64,000 nt of DNA from Polynucleobacter paneuropaeus (GTDB taxonomy: Bacteria > Pseudomonadota > Gammaproteobacteria > Burkholderiales > Burkholderiaceae), in the NCBI RefSeq assembly GCF_003261235.1, contig NZ_CP030085.1, positions 62,001-126,000 on the forward strand, in the 5' to 3' direction. Below are positions 8,372 through 16,876 of the stretch, one piece after another (within the stretch, counting starts at the first letter, position 1; each line of letters opens with the position of its first letter). A program made the translations under genes and the position numbers. The notes under the pieces are model-generated. The model had not been told where the DNA came from. It was given only the letters and a program-made list of their open reading frames with translations, and made no database searches.

Positions 8372-8764
8372 ATGCGTCACGGAAACGGCTTACGCAAACT
8401 CAATAGAACATCGTCGCACCGCTTAGCGATGCTTCGTAATATGTCTAATTCACTTTTGGAGCATGAAGTTATTAAAACGACTTTGCCAAAAGCAAAGGAA
8501 TTGCGCATGGTTGTTGAGCCTTTAATTACGTTGGGTAAAAAAGATAACTTGGCAAACCGTCGTTTGGCATTTAATCGTACCCGCGATCGCGATATCGTTG
8601 CTAAGCTCTTTACTGAACTTGGCCCGCGTTATGCAACTCGTCCAGGCGGCTACCTCCGTATTCTGAAGTTTGGCTTCCGCGTTGGCGATAATGCGCCAAT
8701 GGCTCTGGTTGAGTTGGTTGATCGTCCAGTAGTTGAAGAAACTGTTGTAGCCCAAGAGGCATAA
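8372..8764 (+). CDS. rplQ: 50S ribosomal protein L17
   Basis: The 130-aa protein begins MRHGNGLRKLNRTSSHR and has the L17 signature around KAKELRMVVEPLITLGK. It is the last gene of the alpha operon, followed 17 bases later by a strong terminator. Confidence 0.98.
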   Translation: MRHGNGLRKLNRTSSHRLAMLRNMSNSLLEHEVIKTTLPKAKELRMVVEPLITLGKKDNLANRRLAFNRTRDRDIVAKLFTELGPRYATRPGGYLRILKFGFRVGDNAPMALVELVDRPVVEETVVAQEA

Positions 8765-8781
8765 GTCCATAAGGTATAGTG

Positions 8782-8810
8782 AAAAGCCAGGCTTCGGTCT
8801 GGCTTTTTTC
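8782..8810 (+). terminator. Rho-independent terminator of the alpha operon
   Basis: The stem AAGCCAG (8784-8790) pairs with CTGGCTT (8799-8805), extended inward by a G-T and a C-G pair, closing a TTCG tetraloop (8793-8796). A run of T follows to 8809. It separates the ribosomal operon from cutA. Confidence 0.93.
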
Positions 8811-8833
8811 ATTTTGTTATCAGCACCAAGGCT

Positions 8834-9166
8834 ATGACTCCAAATATTTCCCTGCTCGTCGTGACAACAAGCTTACCAACACTTGAGCAAGCGCAAATCA
8901 TCGCTCGTAAGTTAGTCGAGAATCGCCTAGCTGCCTGTGTTCAGATCCAGCAGGGGGTTCATTCAATCTATCGCTGGGATGGCAAAATTTGCGAAGAGAG
9001 TGAAGTATTGTTATCGGCCAAAACGACCGCAGCGCATTGGGAAGAAATTCGGGCCTTTATCCAAAATAACCATCCCTATGAGTTACCTGAAATAATGGCA
9101 TTTACTCCAGTAGAGTATGAGCGGCAATATGGACAATGGGTTGAGGCCGGACTTAATAGAAAATGA
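8834..9166 (+). CDS. cutA: Divalent-cation tolerance protein CutA
   Basis: This 110-aa protein matches CutA1: ARKLVENRLAACVQIQQGVHSIYRWDGKI near the N-terminus and NHPYELPEIMAFTPVE in the C-terminal half. The family forms trimers with a ferredoxin-like, PII-like fold and is linked to copper tolerance, though its exact role is debated. The gene overlaps dsbD by 4 bases (ATGA), so the two are probably translated together. Confidence 0.94.
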   Translation: MTPNISLLVVTTSLPTLEQAQIIARKLVENRLAACVQIQQGVHSIYRWDGKICEESEVLLSAKTTAAHWEEIRAFIQNNHPYELPEIMAFTPVEYERQYGQWVEAGLNRK

Positions 9167-10818
9167 GTAAATATTTGAAATCCTTGCTGTGTAGCATTTT
9201 TGTCTTTAGCTTGTTTTTTAACCAAGCTAAAGCAGCCCCTGATTTTTTGCCTCCTGAAAAAGCTTTTTTAGCCGAGACTTCATGGTCAGCCGATGGCAGT
9301 CAAATTGTGATTCAGTTTGCTCCTGTCAAAGGGTATTACATTTACAAAGAGGCCTTACATTTTCAGCTGGGTAGAGAGCAGAAAAAACTTTCTGCATTCA
9401 AACCCAATCTACCAGTCGGTATTGAAAAGTTTGATCCTACTTTTCAGAAAAATTTACAGATTTATAAGCAGCCCTTTGAGGTCTTTATTCCTCTGGCTAG
9501 CGCTGCAAACCAGCCCATCTATCTTGAGATTGAGCTACAGGGTTGTGCGGAGGCGGGTATTTGTTATCCGCCGATGACGATGCATTTCTTGTTGACCGCT
9601 CCTGGCGTCAAAGTAGGGCCTCTTTTAGAGGACGGCGTACGTTCGGTAGAGGCAAAAAAAGCCACCAGCTTGATTGATCTATGGAATGACAGAGAAGATG
9701 TTCATGCTATTAGTGACTTTTTAGAGCAGACTTCAGTTGGCTATCTCTTCTTGGCTTTCCTTCTGCTGGGTTTAACTCTGGCATTTACGCCCTGTGTATT
9801 GCCCATGCTACCCATTATGTCGAGTGTCATTTTTGGGCGACAAGAAGGAAAAGTAGTTTCTAAATCGCGCGCGAGTGTCCTGGCGTTTGCTTATATATTA
9901 GGTATGGCTTTGCTCTACTCGCTAGCAGGCGTTGCCATGGCGGCCCTGGGTGGTAGCGCCCAAAGAGCGCTACAGAGCCCTTTAGCACTGATTATGTTTG
10001 CACTCCTGTTGTTGGGTTTATCAGGAAGCCTGTTTGGTTTTTACGAACTGCGACTACCGCATTCTTGGCATCAGCTAATCGATCGAATTGCTGGTAAACA
10101 GAAGGGCGGTAGTATTGTTGGTTCATTTGCCTTGGGCGGAATTTCTACTTTGGTCGCAAGCCCCTGTATTACTGCGCCTTTAGCTGGAGTACTTGGTTTT
10201 ATTGCACAAACAGGATCGATGACTCTAGGGGCTGGGCTTTTATTTGTGATGGCGCTTGGTATGGGCTTGCCCTTATTTTTCATTGCCATAGAAGCGCGTA
10301 TCTTGATTCCATCTACTGGAGTATGGATGGTGTGGCTACAACGTGCTTTAGGTGTATTGCTAGTATTCACCGCAATTTGGGTTGCAATCCCTTTATTTCA
10401 GGGAGCCAGCTCAAAGCAAGATGGACAAGTGACTCGCCAACTCGGAGAGCTTCATTTCAGATTGGTGAGTTCGATCTCTGAGCTGGATCAACAGTTGGCT
10501 TTAGCAAAAGAGGCTAAGCGGCCCGTACTTTTAGACTTTTATGCAGATTGGTGTATCAGCTGTAAAGAGATGGAGCTTAATACTTTTAGTAATTCTGAAG
10601 TCAGCAAAGAAATGCAGAATTTTGTTTTGCTACAGGCAGATGTGACCAGCAATACTCCTGCAAATAAAGAGCTACTCAAACGTTTTGGTCTCTTTGGACC
10701 GCCTGCCATCTTGTTTTTTAATTCAGATACGAGTGAACTCAAGCAAAAAAGAATTGTTGGCTATATGTCCCCAGAGCCCTTTACCAAGGCGCTTGCAGAG
10801 ATTACAGAGAAAAACTAA
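9163..10818 (+). CDS. dsbD: Thiol:disulfide interchange protein DsbD
   Basis: DsbD passes electrons from cytoplasmic thioredoxin across the inner membrane to periplasmic DsbC, DsbG and cytochrome c maturation. All three working parts are visible in 551 aa: a signal peptide (residues 1-25); the periplasmic alpha domain with Cys128 and Cys134; a membrane domain (about 190-415) with Cys211 in FTPCVLP and Cys335 in ASPCITAP; and a C-terminal thioredoxin-like domain with Cys454 and Cys457 in WCISCKEME. All six redox cysteines are kept. The gene overlaps cutA by 4 bases and converges on hemB with no gap. Confidence 0.96.
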   Translation: MSKYLKSLLCSIFVFSLFFNQAKAAPDFLPPEKAFLAETSWSADGSQIVIQFAPVKGYYIYKEALHFQLGREQKKLSAFKPNLPVGIEKFDPTFQKNLQIYKQPFEVFIPLASAANQPIYLEIELQGCAEAGICYPPMTMHFLLTAPGVKVGPLLEDGVRSVEAKKATSLIDLWNDREDVHAISDFLEQTSVGYLFLAFLLLGLTLAFTPCVLPMLPIMSSVIFGRQEGKVVSKSRASVLAFAYILGMALLYSLAGVAMAALGGSAQRALQSPLALIMFALLLLGLSGSLFGFYELRLPHSWHQLIDRIAGKQKGGSIVGSFALGGISTLVASPCITAPLAGVLGFIAQTGSMTLGAGLLFVMALGMGLPLFFIAIEARILIPSTGVWMVWLQRALGVLLVFTAIWVAIPLFQGASSKQDGQVTRQLGELHFRLVSSISELDQQLALAKEAKRPVLLDFYADWCISCKEMELNTFSNSEVSKEMQNFVLLQADVTSNTPANKELLKRFGLFGPPAILFFNSDTSELKQKRIVGYMSPEPFTKALAEITEKN

Positions 10819-11844
10819 TTAAGCCTTGGCTTTTAGATAACGCGCAGCCTCTAGAGCAAAGTAGGTCAGAACACCATCTGCACCAGCACGTCTAAATGCC
10901 AAGAGCGACTCAATCATGACGGCATCATGATCAAGCCAACCATTTTGGGCGGCTGCTTTGAGCATGGCGTATTCACCACTGACTTGATATGCGTAAGTAG
11001 GGTATTCAAAAACATCTTTCACTCGACGCACAATGTCTAAGTAGGGCATGCCGGGTTTGACCATCACCATGTCGGCACCTTCACTGATATCGAGAGCAAT
11101 TTCTCTCAAAGCCTCATCGCTATTGCTTGCATCCATCTGGTAGGTTTTTTTATCAGCCTTGCCTAAATTTTTTGCTGAGCCAACCGCATCACGAAATGGA
11201 CCATAAAAAGCAGATGCATATTTTGCTGAGTAGGCCATGATCATGGTGTGAATTAAATCTTTTTGTTCAAGTGCCTCACGAATTTTGCCGATGCGTCCAT
11301 CCATCATGTCAGATGGCGCAACAATATCGACCCCAGCCTCTGCTTGAGTTAGTGCTTGCTGAACTAAAATTGCAGTAGTCTCATCATTGAGAATATAACC
11401 AGCAGAATCTAGCACACCATCTTGACCATGGCTGGTATAGGGATCGAGGGCGACATCAGTCATGATGCCCAGATTAGGAAACTGTTTTTTGAGTTCTCTT
11501 ACTGCTTTGGGAACTAAGCCGTTAGGATTTGTTGACTCTTTGCCATCAGGCGTTTTAAGGGCCGGATCAATTACCGGAAAGAGCGCCAATACTGGAATAC
11601 CGAGATCAACACACTCTTGCGCAACTGGTAATAACAAATCGAGCGAAAGACGATTTACACCTGGCATGGATACAACTGCTTCAGACTGATTTTTCCCATC
11701 AAGTAAAAAGACTGGATAGATCAAATTATTCGCACTGAGACTATTTTCTTGCATCATGCGACGAGACCAATCATTGCGTCGCATGCGGCGTGGACGATGC
11801 GCTGGAAACTGTAATAAGGGATTAGCTGATTGTTTCATTTTCAT
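10819..11844 (-). CDS. hemB: Delta-aminolevulinic acid dehydratase (porphobilinogen synthase)
   Basis: HemB condenses two 5-aminolevulinate molecules to porphobilinogen in heme synthesis. The two active-site lysines are in MAYSAKYASAFYGP and MVMVKPGMPYLD. The zinc cysteine triad of the E. coli type is replaced by DVALDPYTSHGQDG, the pattern of magnesium-dependent enzymes. I chose the ATG at 11844 (341 aa); another ATG lies at 11838 and a TTG at 11859 is less likely. The start overlaps the 3' end of engB by about 20 bases, so translation may be coupled. The end abuts the convergent dsbD. Confidence 0.95.
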   Translation of the reverse strand: MKMKQSANPLLQFPAHRPRRMRRNDWSRRMMQENSLSANNLIYPVFLLDGKNQSEAVVSMPGVNRLSLDLLLPVAQECVDLGIPVLALFPVIDPALKTPDGKESTNPNGLVPKAVRELKKQFPNLGIMTDVALDPYTSHGQDGVLDSAGYILNDETTAILVQQALTQAEAGVDIVAPSDMMDGRIGKIREALEQKDLIHTMIMAYSAKYASAFYGPFRDAVGSAKNLGKADKKTYQMDASNSDEALREIALDISEGADMVMVKPGMPYLDIVRRVKDVFEYPTYAYQVSGEYAMLKAAAQNGWLDHDAVMIESLLAFRRAGADGVLTYFALEAARYLKAKA

Positions 11845-12487
11845 GAGTGTTTGCTTCAAATAACCATTTAATAATCAGATTATCGGCTTCTTCAAGCCCA
11901 ATGCGTTTAGTGCTAGAGAATAATTGTGCCGTAAGTTGTTTGGATTCACCAGTGCCATCTGGAAGATTTGGATCATACTGTTGCAACTGTTTTTTGACAG
12001 CCTCTAATGCATGTTTACATTCGCTGTTGTTGAGCTTATCGCACTTGCTGAGCAAAATATGAATGGGCTTTCCAGTGGGCACGAACCATCGAATCATTTG
12101 CTCGTCGAGGTCAGTAATTCCCCGGCGGGCATCCACAATCAAAACCATGCCTACTAATTGCTCCCGTTCCTGAAGATAGTCGCTCAGAAGCGCATTCCAG
12201 TGGTATTTGGTCTCATGGTTTACCGCGGCAAAGCCATACCCTGGTAAGTCCACTAAATAGGCTAAAAGGTCATCTTTTGCAAAAAGACCGAAATAATTGA
12301 TGTGCTGGGTTCGCCCGGGGGTTTTACTCGCAAAAGCGAGTCTTTTTTGGTTACAAAGGACATTAATTGCGCTAGATTTACCCGCATTGGAGCGACCAGC
12401 AAAGGCCACCTCACGAAGAGGGGCGGCAGGCAGGCAATGGGTGTCATTGACCGTGGTCGAAAATCGGGCTTGAAAGAGTTTAGACAT
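11822..12487 (-). CDS. engB: Ribosome biogenesis GTP-binding protein EngB (YsxC/YihA)
   Basis: The 221-aa GTPase has G1 GRSNAGKSS near residue 32, G3 DLPGYGFA, and a G4-like LSKCDKL, all in the TrmE-Era-EngA-EngB family order. EngB is needed for 50S maturation in many bacteria. It starts MSKLFQARF and is divergent from the cytochrome c4 gene. Its 3' end overlaps hemB, giving an engB-hemB transcript. Confidence 0.95.
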   Translation of the reverse strand: MSKLFQARFSTTVNDTHCLPAAPLREVAFAGRSNAGKSSAINVLCNQKRLAFASKTPGRTQHINYFGLFAKDDLLAYLVDLPGYGFAAVNHETKYHWNALLSDYLQEREQLVGMVLIVDARRGITDLDEQMIRWFVPTGKPIHILLSKCDKLNNSECKHALEAVKKQLQQYDPNLPDGTGESKQLTAQLFSSTKRIGLEEADNLIIKWLFEANTHENETIS

Positions 12488-12601
12488 GTCTAGAAGCTAT
12501 TGTAAAATCACGCAAAATCATGAAATATCTCATGGTGTCGGGTAAAAAGTTGTAAATGTAGGGCCCAAACACTTTTAGGAATTTTTGCCAAGGTAAACAT
12601 A

Positions 12602-13297
12602 ATGCGTCAAAGCTCTCAAATCTCCAAATTAACTGGGTTTTTAGCTATTTCCCTCATTCTAGGCTTCGGCCTTTCGATTGGTGCTAAAGCTGAAGAACCT
12701 GCGCCGGCTGTCCAAGCTGCGCCCAGCAAGCCAGCGATCGATCCCGCCGCTGGTGAGGCCCTCTATAACGGCGGCGATGCCACGCGCGGGGTTGTAGCCT
12801 GCATTACTTGCCATGGCCCTAAAGGTCAAAGTGCTGTTGGGACATGGCCTAAATTAGCCGGTCAACATGCAGCTTATATCGCTAAGCAGCTACATAATTT
12901 TAAAGAGGGCACTCGTGCTAACGCGATCATGATGGGTATGGCAATGCCTTTAACTGATCAGGATATGGCCAATATTGGCGCTTACCTCGCTAAGCAGACA
13001 CCCTCTCAAGGCGTTGCTCAAAATAAAGACACGATTGAGTTGGGTCAGAGTATTTATCGTGGTGGTATTGCATCTAAAGGTGTGCCAGCTTGTGCGGCTT
13101 GCCATAGTCCAAATGGTGCAGGAATTCCAACTCAGTATCCACTGCTATCGGGTCAGTGGGCCGACTATACTAGCACTCAGTTAGCCGCCTTCCATGACGG
13201 AGTTCGTTTAAATGGTCCGATGATGAACACGATTGCTGGCAAGCTCTCTGAAAAAGAAATGAAAGCAGTTGCTGATTACATGGCTGGCTTGCATTAA
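12602..13297 (+). CDS. Cytochrome c4 (diheme, periplasmic)
   Basis: The 231-aa protein has an N-terminal signal peptide (residues 1-30, ending AKA) and two CXXCH heme sites, CITCH at 67-71 and CAACH at 164-168, in duplicated domains. Each domain has a later Met-containing loop (MGMAMPLTD and LNGPMMNTI). Cytochrome c4 carries electrons from the bc1 complex to terminal oxidases; petABC of bc1 lies at 51108-53926. A terminator follows directly. Confidence 0.93.
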   Translation: MRQSSQISKLTGFLAISLILGFGLSIGAKAEEPAPAVQAAPSKPAIDPAAGEALYNGGDATRGVVACITCHGPKGQSAVGTWPKLAGQHAAYIAKQLHNFKEGTRANAIMMGMAMPLTDQDMANIGAYLAKQTPSQGVAQNKDTIELGQSIYRGGIASKGVPACAACHSPNGAGIPTQYPLLSGQWADYTSTQLAAFHDGVRLNGPMMNTIAGKLSEKEMKAVADYMAGLH

Positions 13298-13316
13298 TTG
13301 CAGCAACCAAAAAAAT

Positions 13317-13346
13317 AAAACCCCGCAGATGTAGCGGGGTTTTTTA
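13317..13346. terminator. Bidirectional terminator between cytochrome c4 and lysA
   Basis: AAAACCCCGC (13317-13326) pairs with GCGGGGTTTT (13334-13343) around a 7-base loop. T-run on the forward side and A-run on the other side let it serve both converging genes. Confidence 0.9.
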
Positions 13347-13365
13347 TTGACTAGATCGGTCTAGA

Positions 13366-14661
13366 CTATTTAGTGGGTACTTTCTCATGCGCAAAAAGAT
13401 CTACCAGCTTTTGACGTTCTCGCACAACGTGAGCATTTTTTCCATCCACTAAGATTTCGGCTGGCATTGGACGTGTGTTGTAGTTTGAGGCCATGACAAA
13501 ACCATATGCGCCCGCAGAAAGAATGGCTAATACATCGCCTTCCTCAACAGCAAGCGCACGATCTCTTCCAAGCCAGTCGCCAGATTCACAAACGGGCCCA
13601 ACGACATCGTAGATAACACTCTTAGCGGACTTTTTCTCAATTGGCACAATGCCATGATGCGCTTCATATAAAGCGGGGCGCAATAACTCGGTCATTGCTG
13701 CATCCACAATGCAGAAGTTTTTTTCTGTCCCAGGCTTGAGGTATTCCACTTGAGTTAATAGAACCCCAGCGTTACCAACTAGGGATCGGCCTGGCTCCAG
13801 AATCACATCTAAGTGAGAAAAACCTCGCTCGGCAATGCGATCGAGAAGGGCATTCGTGAACTCCGTAATATCTGGTGGAGTTTCGGCTCCATAAGCAATT
13901 CCGAGGCCACCACCCAAATCTAAATGATGAATGATGATGCCTTCTTTTTTGAGTTGCTCGACTAGATCTAATACTTTATCGAGCGCATCAAGATATGGCT
14001 CAGTTGTTGTAATTTGAGACCCAATATGACAATCAATGCCGACTATATCAATTTGAGAAAGTTGAACTGCCTCACGATAGGTCTTTAAAACTTCGTAATA
14101 AGCAATTCCAAACTTATTCCCTTTTAATCCAGTAGAGATATAAGGATGGGTTTGTGCATCGACATCTGGATTGACACGCAAAGAAATCGGCGCGCGGCAG
14201 TTCAGCCCTTTTGCAACACGATTAATTTTATGGAGCTCTGCAATTGATTCCACATTAATGCACTTCACTCCCGCTTTCAGGGCTTGAGTAATTTCTGCTG
14301 CAGACTTACCAACGCCAGCAAATACTGAGCTTGAAGGTTCTGCACCAATGGCTAGGGCACGAGCTAATTCACCGCCACTTACTAGATCAAAACCAGCCCC
14401 AAGATTTTTAAAGCAATCAATCACCGCTAAATTACTATTAGCTTTCATGGCGTAATGAACCCGTGCACGTCGATTGCCTTTAGCATCAATGCAGGCGCGA
14501 TCATACGCCTCATACGCCTCTGTCAGCGCTTTCTTGCTGTATACGTAAAGCGGAGTGCCAAACTCTTTTGCGAGATTGGTTAATGGAATTTCTTCGGCAT
14601 ACCAAACGCCATTACGCTCTGTAAATCCGCTGAGGTGGGGTAGAGGGATGACTTTAGTCAT
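13366..14661 (-). CDS. lysA: Diaminopimelate decarboxylase
   Basis: LysA decarboxylates meso-diaminopimelate to L-lysine, the last step of lysine synthesis. The 431-aa protein is a fold-type III PLP enzyme: Lys73 in HYAMKANSN is the likely PLP lysine, HIGSQI and the LDLGGGLG loop bind phosphate, EPGRSLV follows, and the catalytic Cys lies in VCESGDWL. Its ATG overlaps the stop of the upstream lptM by 4 bases (ATGA). Confidence 0.97.
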   Translation of the reverse strand: MTKVIPLPHLSGFTERNGVWYAEEIPLTNLAKEFGTPLYVYSKKALTEAYEAYDRACIDAKGNRRARVHYAMKANSNLAVIDCFKNLGAGFDLVSGGELARALAIGAEPSSSVFAGVGKSAAEITQALKAGVKCINVESIAELHKINRVAKGLNCRAPISLRVNPDVDAQTHPYISTGLKGNKFGIAYYEVLKTYREAVQLSQIDIVGIDCHIGSQITTTEPYLDALDKVLDLVEQLKKEGIIIHHLDLGGGLGIAYGAETPPDITEFTNALLDRIAERGFSHLDVILEPGRSLVGNAGVLLTQVEYLKPGTEKNFCIVDAAMTELLRPALYEAHHGIVPIEKKSAKSVIYDVVGPVCESGDWLGRDRALAVEEGDVLAILSAGAYGFVMASNYNTRPMPAEILVDGKNAHVVRERQKLVDLFAHEKVPTK

Positions 14662-14849
14662 TGAGGCGCGGGAGGTGGAATGGGATAGCTAGGCGCTGGG
14701 GGAGGGTAAAGCACTCCTTGAGGCTCAGGTTCACTTGGAGGTATTGGAGCAGGCGGCACATTTGGCAAATAAAGTGGTCCCCTAACCCCGCATCCCACTA
14801 GGGACATTAGGAGGGTAATCAGCAAGGTTCTGATAAGAATCGCTATCAT
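14658..14849 (-). CDS. lptM: Small lipoprotein, LptM/YifL family
   Basis: A 63-aa lipoprotein starting MIAILIRTLL, with a lipobox ending SLVGC and then the family motif CGVRGPLYLP followed by a proline-rich tail. In E. coli LptM helps LptD oxidation and folding in the outer-membrane LPS export complex. The ATG at 14849 starts exactly at the signal peptide; longer in-frame extensions upstream look non-coding. The pairing lptM-lysA (overlap 4 bases) beside a divergent cyaY is common in Proteobacteria. Confidence 0.85.
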   Translation of the reverse strand: MIAILIRTLLITLLMSLVGCGVRGPLYLPNVPPAPIPPSEPEPQGVLYPPPAPSYPIPPPAPQ

Positions 14850-14896
14850 GAATATCTCTAAAACGAATGATTGAATATAGCATGCAGGACTCCGCG

Positions 14897-15277
14897 ATGA
14901 CGCCAAATCAGGCTAATGTAGAAAAGATTGATGACAAACAGTTCCATCAGCTGGGAGGGCAAGTTTTGCAATCGATTGAACTTGCTTTGGAGGCTGCTGA
15001 TGAGGCGTTAGATCTGGATTTAGATATTGAGCGTCAAGGGGGTAATGTCATCAATATCCGCTTTCGAGATCGCAGCGTCATTGTGGTGAATACTCAACCC
15101 CCATTACATGAGATCTGGGTTGCAGCAAAGTCAGGTGGTTATCACTACCGGTGGTCAGGAACTCAAACCCAGCCATTGTGGCTTGATACCAAAACGGGTC
15201 GAGAGCTCATGAGTGATCTATCCGAGTTTGCTAGTGCTCAGGCAGGCAAGCCCGTCAAAATTAAGCTGCACCTGTAG
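14897..15277 (+). CDS. cyaY: Iron donor protein CyaY (frataxin)
   Basis: Frataxin-like protein that binds iron and modulates Fe-S cluster assembly at IscS/IscU. The acidic helix (ELALEAADEALDLDLDIE) and the sheet with VVNTQPPLHEIWVAAKSGGYHY are characteristic. I chose the ATG at 14897 because AGGA lies 7 bases upstream; ATGs at 14867 and 14882 are in frame and would add 10 or 5 residues. The gene converges on aroB, the ends overlapping by 17 bases. Confidence 0.92.
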   Translation: MTPNQANVEKIDDKQFHQLGGQVLQSIELALEAADEALDLDLDIERQGGNVINIRFRDRSVIVVNTQPPLHEIWVAAKSGGYHYRWSGTQTQPLWLDTKTGRELMSDLSEFASAQAGKPVKIKLHL

Positions 15278-16343
15278 CTAGTAAAGTTTCGACAACTGCC
15301 TCATGGGGCGCGGTGGCAATGTACGCTTTACCAATTTGCTCTAAAAGCACATAACGAATTTGTCCGCCCTCGGCTTTTTTATCCACCTGCATTAACTCGA
15401 TATAACGCTCAGCACCAAACTTTGGGGCTGTAGTTGGAAGATGCATTGAGTGAATGATGCGGGTTAAGCGATCCGCATCGGCTTGGGTAATTTTTTTCAA
15501 AAGGCAGGATAGCTTAGCGCCCATCACCATACCGCAGCCAACGGCTTCACCATGCAGCCATTCTCCATAGCCCATACCAGCTTCAATCGCATGACCAAAG
15601 GTATGACCAAAATTGAGCGTCGCCCGAACCCCGCCTTCCCTTTCATCTGCAGAAACTACGGCTGACTTAATTTCACAGGATCGCAAGACTGCGTGTGACA
15701 TTGCTTCAATATCACAGGCTAGTAGAGCGCTTGTATTTGCTTCAATCCAATTTAAGAAAGTAGCATCGGCAATGGCACCATGTTTGATCACTTCAGCAAG
15801 ACCGGCTGAAAGTTCTCGAGGCGGTAACGTTTTTAGAGTGCTCAAGTCTGCAATCACTGCAATCGGCTGATGAAATGCCCCAATCATATTTTTGCCCAGT
15901 GGATGATTGATACCAGTCTTACCGCCAACCGAAGAATCTACTTGAGAAAGCAGTGTGGTCGGTACTTGAATAAAGCGGATGCCACGCATAAAACTCGCTG
16001 CTGCAAAACCAGTCATGTCACCGATGACACCACCACCGAGTGCGATGAGTACAGTCTGTCGATCAGCACCATGCTTGAGCAGTTCATCAAAGATGGTTTG
16101 TAGATTTTTCCAATCTTTAAATGATTCACCATCTGGAAGCGCAATTGTTCTGACGGACTTTCCAAAACTCGCGAGCGTTTTACTCAGGCGCTCTGCATAG
16201 AGTGGTGCCACAGTGGTATTGGCGACAATATAAATAGAGCTAGCTTTAGAGCAAGCCTCAAATAGTTCTGGCCGATCAATTAAATCGGAGCCAATAAAGA
16301 TTGGATAGCTTCTTTGACCGAGATCAACTTTCAGTGTTTTCAT
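15261..16343 (-). CDS. aroB: 3-dehydroquinate synthase
   Basis: AroB closes the ring of DAHP to 3-dehydroquinate, second step of the shikimate pathway, using NAD and a metal. The 360-aa protein has the NAD-binding GGGVIGDMTGFAAA segment, the PTTLLSQVDSSVGGKTGIN block, and metal-ligand histidines in LNFGHTFGHAIE. Its ATG overlaps the aroK stop by 4 bases. Confidence 0.97.
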   Translation of the reverse strand: MKTLKVDLGQRSYPIFIGSDLIDRPELFEACSKASSIYIVANTTVAPLYAERLSKTLASFGKSVRTIALPDGESFKDWKNLQTIFDELLKHGADRQTVLIALGGGVIGDMTGFAAASFMRGIRFIQVPTTLLSQVDSSVGGKTGINHPLGKNMIGAFHQPIAVIADLSTLKTLPPRELSAGLAEVIKHGAIADATFLNWIEANTSALLACDIEAMSHAVLRSCEIKSAVVSADEREGGVRATLNFGHTFGHAIEAGMGYGEWLHGEAVGCGMVMGAKLSCLLKKITQADADRLTRIIHSMHLPTTAPKFGAERYIELMQVDKKAEGGQIRYVLLEQIGKAYIATAPHEAVVETLLATGAA

Positions 16344-16864
16344 TGGGAGAGTTCAAGTTGCATCATTAAAGTATGAACCAATTGATTCACACTGGGTTTA
16401 CCAGTTTCAATAATATGATTGGCGATTTCACGATAGAGCGGATCCCGCAGGGCATAGAGCTCTTCAAGAATCTGTCGAGCATCCCCGTTTTTTAGCAGGG
16501 GGCGGTTATCACTCCCTTTGGTGCGATGCCAGAGCTCAACAGGATTGGCATGTAAGTAGACAACCGTGCCCCGTTCACTTAATAGTTGGCGATTATCAGG
16601 TAACAGAACTGCACCACCACCGGTAGCTAAAACAATATCGTTGCCTGAGCTTGCATGATCTAGGGCTTGTGCTTCACGTTTACGAAAACCAGCTTCACCC
16701 TCCATTTCAAAAATGAGGGGTATCTTGACGCCACAACGCTCTTCAATAACATGATCAACATCGATAAATTGGCGTCCCAATTTTTTAGCCAGCAGTTTGC
16801 CAACGGTTGACTTGCCAGCACCCATAAGACCAATTAGAAAGATGTTGTTACTTGAGGAGTTCAC
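16340..16864 (-). CDS. aroK: Shikimate kinase
   Basis: A 174-aa P-loop kinase that phosphorylates shikimate. It has Walker A GLMGAGKSTVGK near residue 12, the shikimate-binding DVDHVIEER and GGGAVL segments, and the lid Arg region HRTKGSDNRPLL. It begins 12 bases after the secretin gene and overlaps aroB by 4 bases. Confidence 0.96.
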   Translation of the reverse strand: MNSSSNNIFLIGLMGAGKSTVGKLLAKKLGRQFIDVDHVIEERCGVKIPLIFEMEGEAGFRKREAQALDHASSGNDIVLATGGGAVLLPDNRQLLSERGTVVYLHANPVELWHRTKGSDNRPLLKNGDARQILEELYALRDPLYREIANHIIETGKPSVNQLVHTLMMQLELSQ

Positions 16865-16876
16865 CCTCCGATTTTA

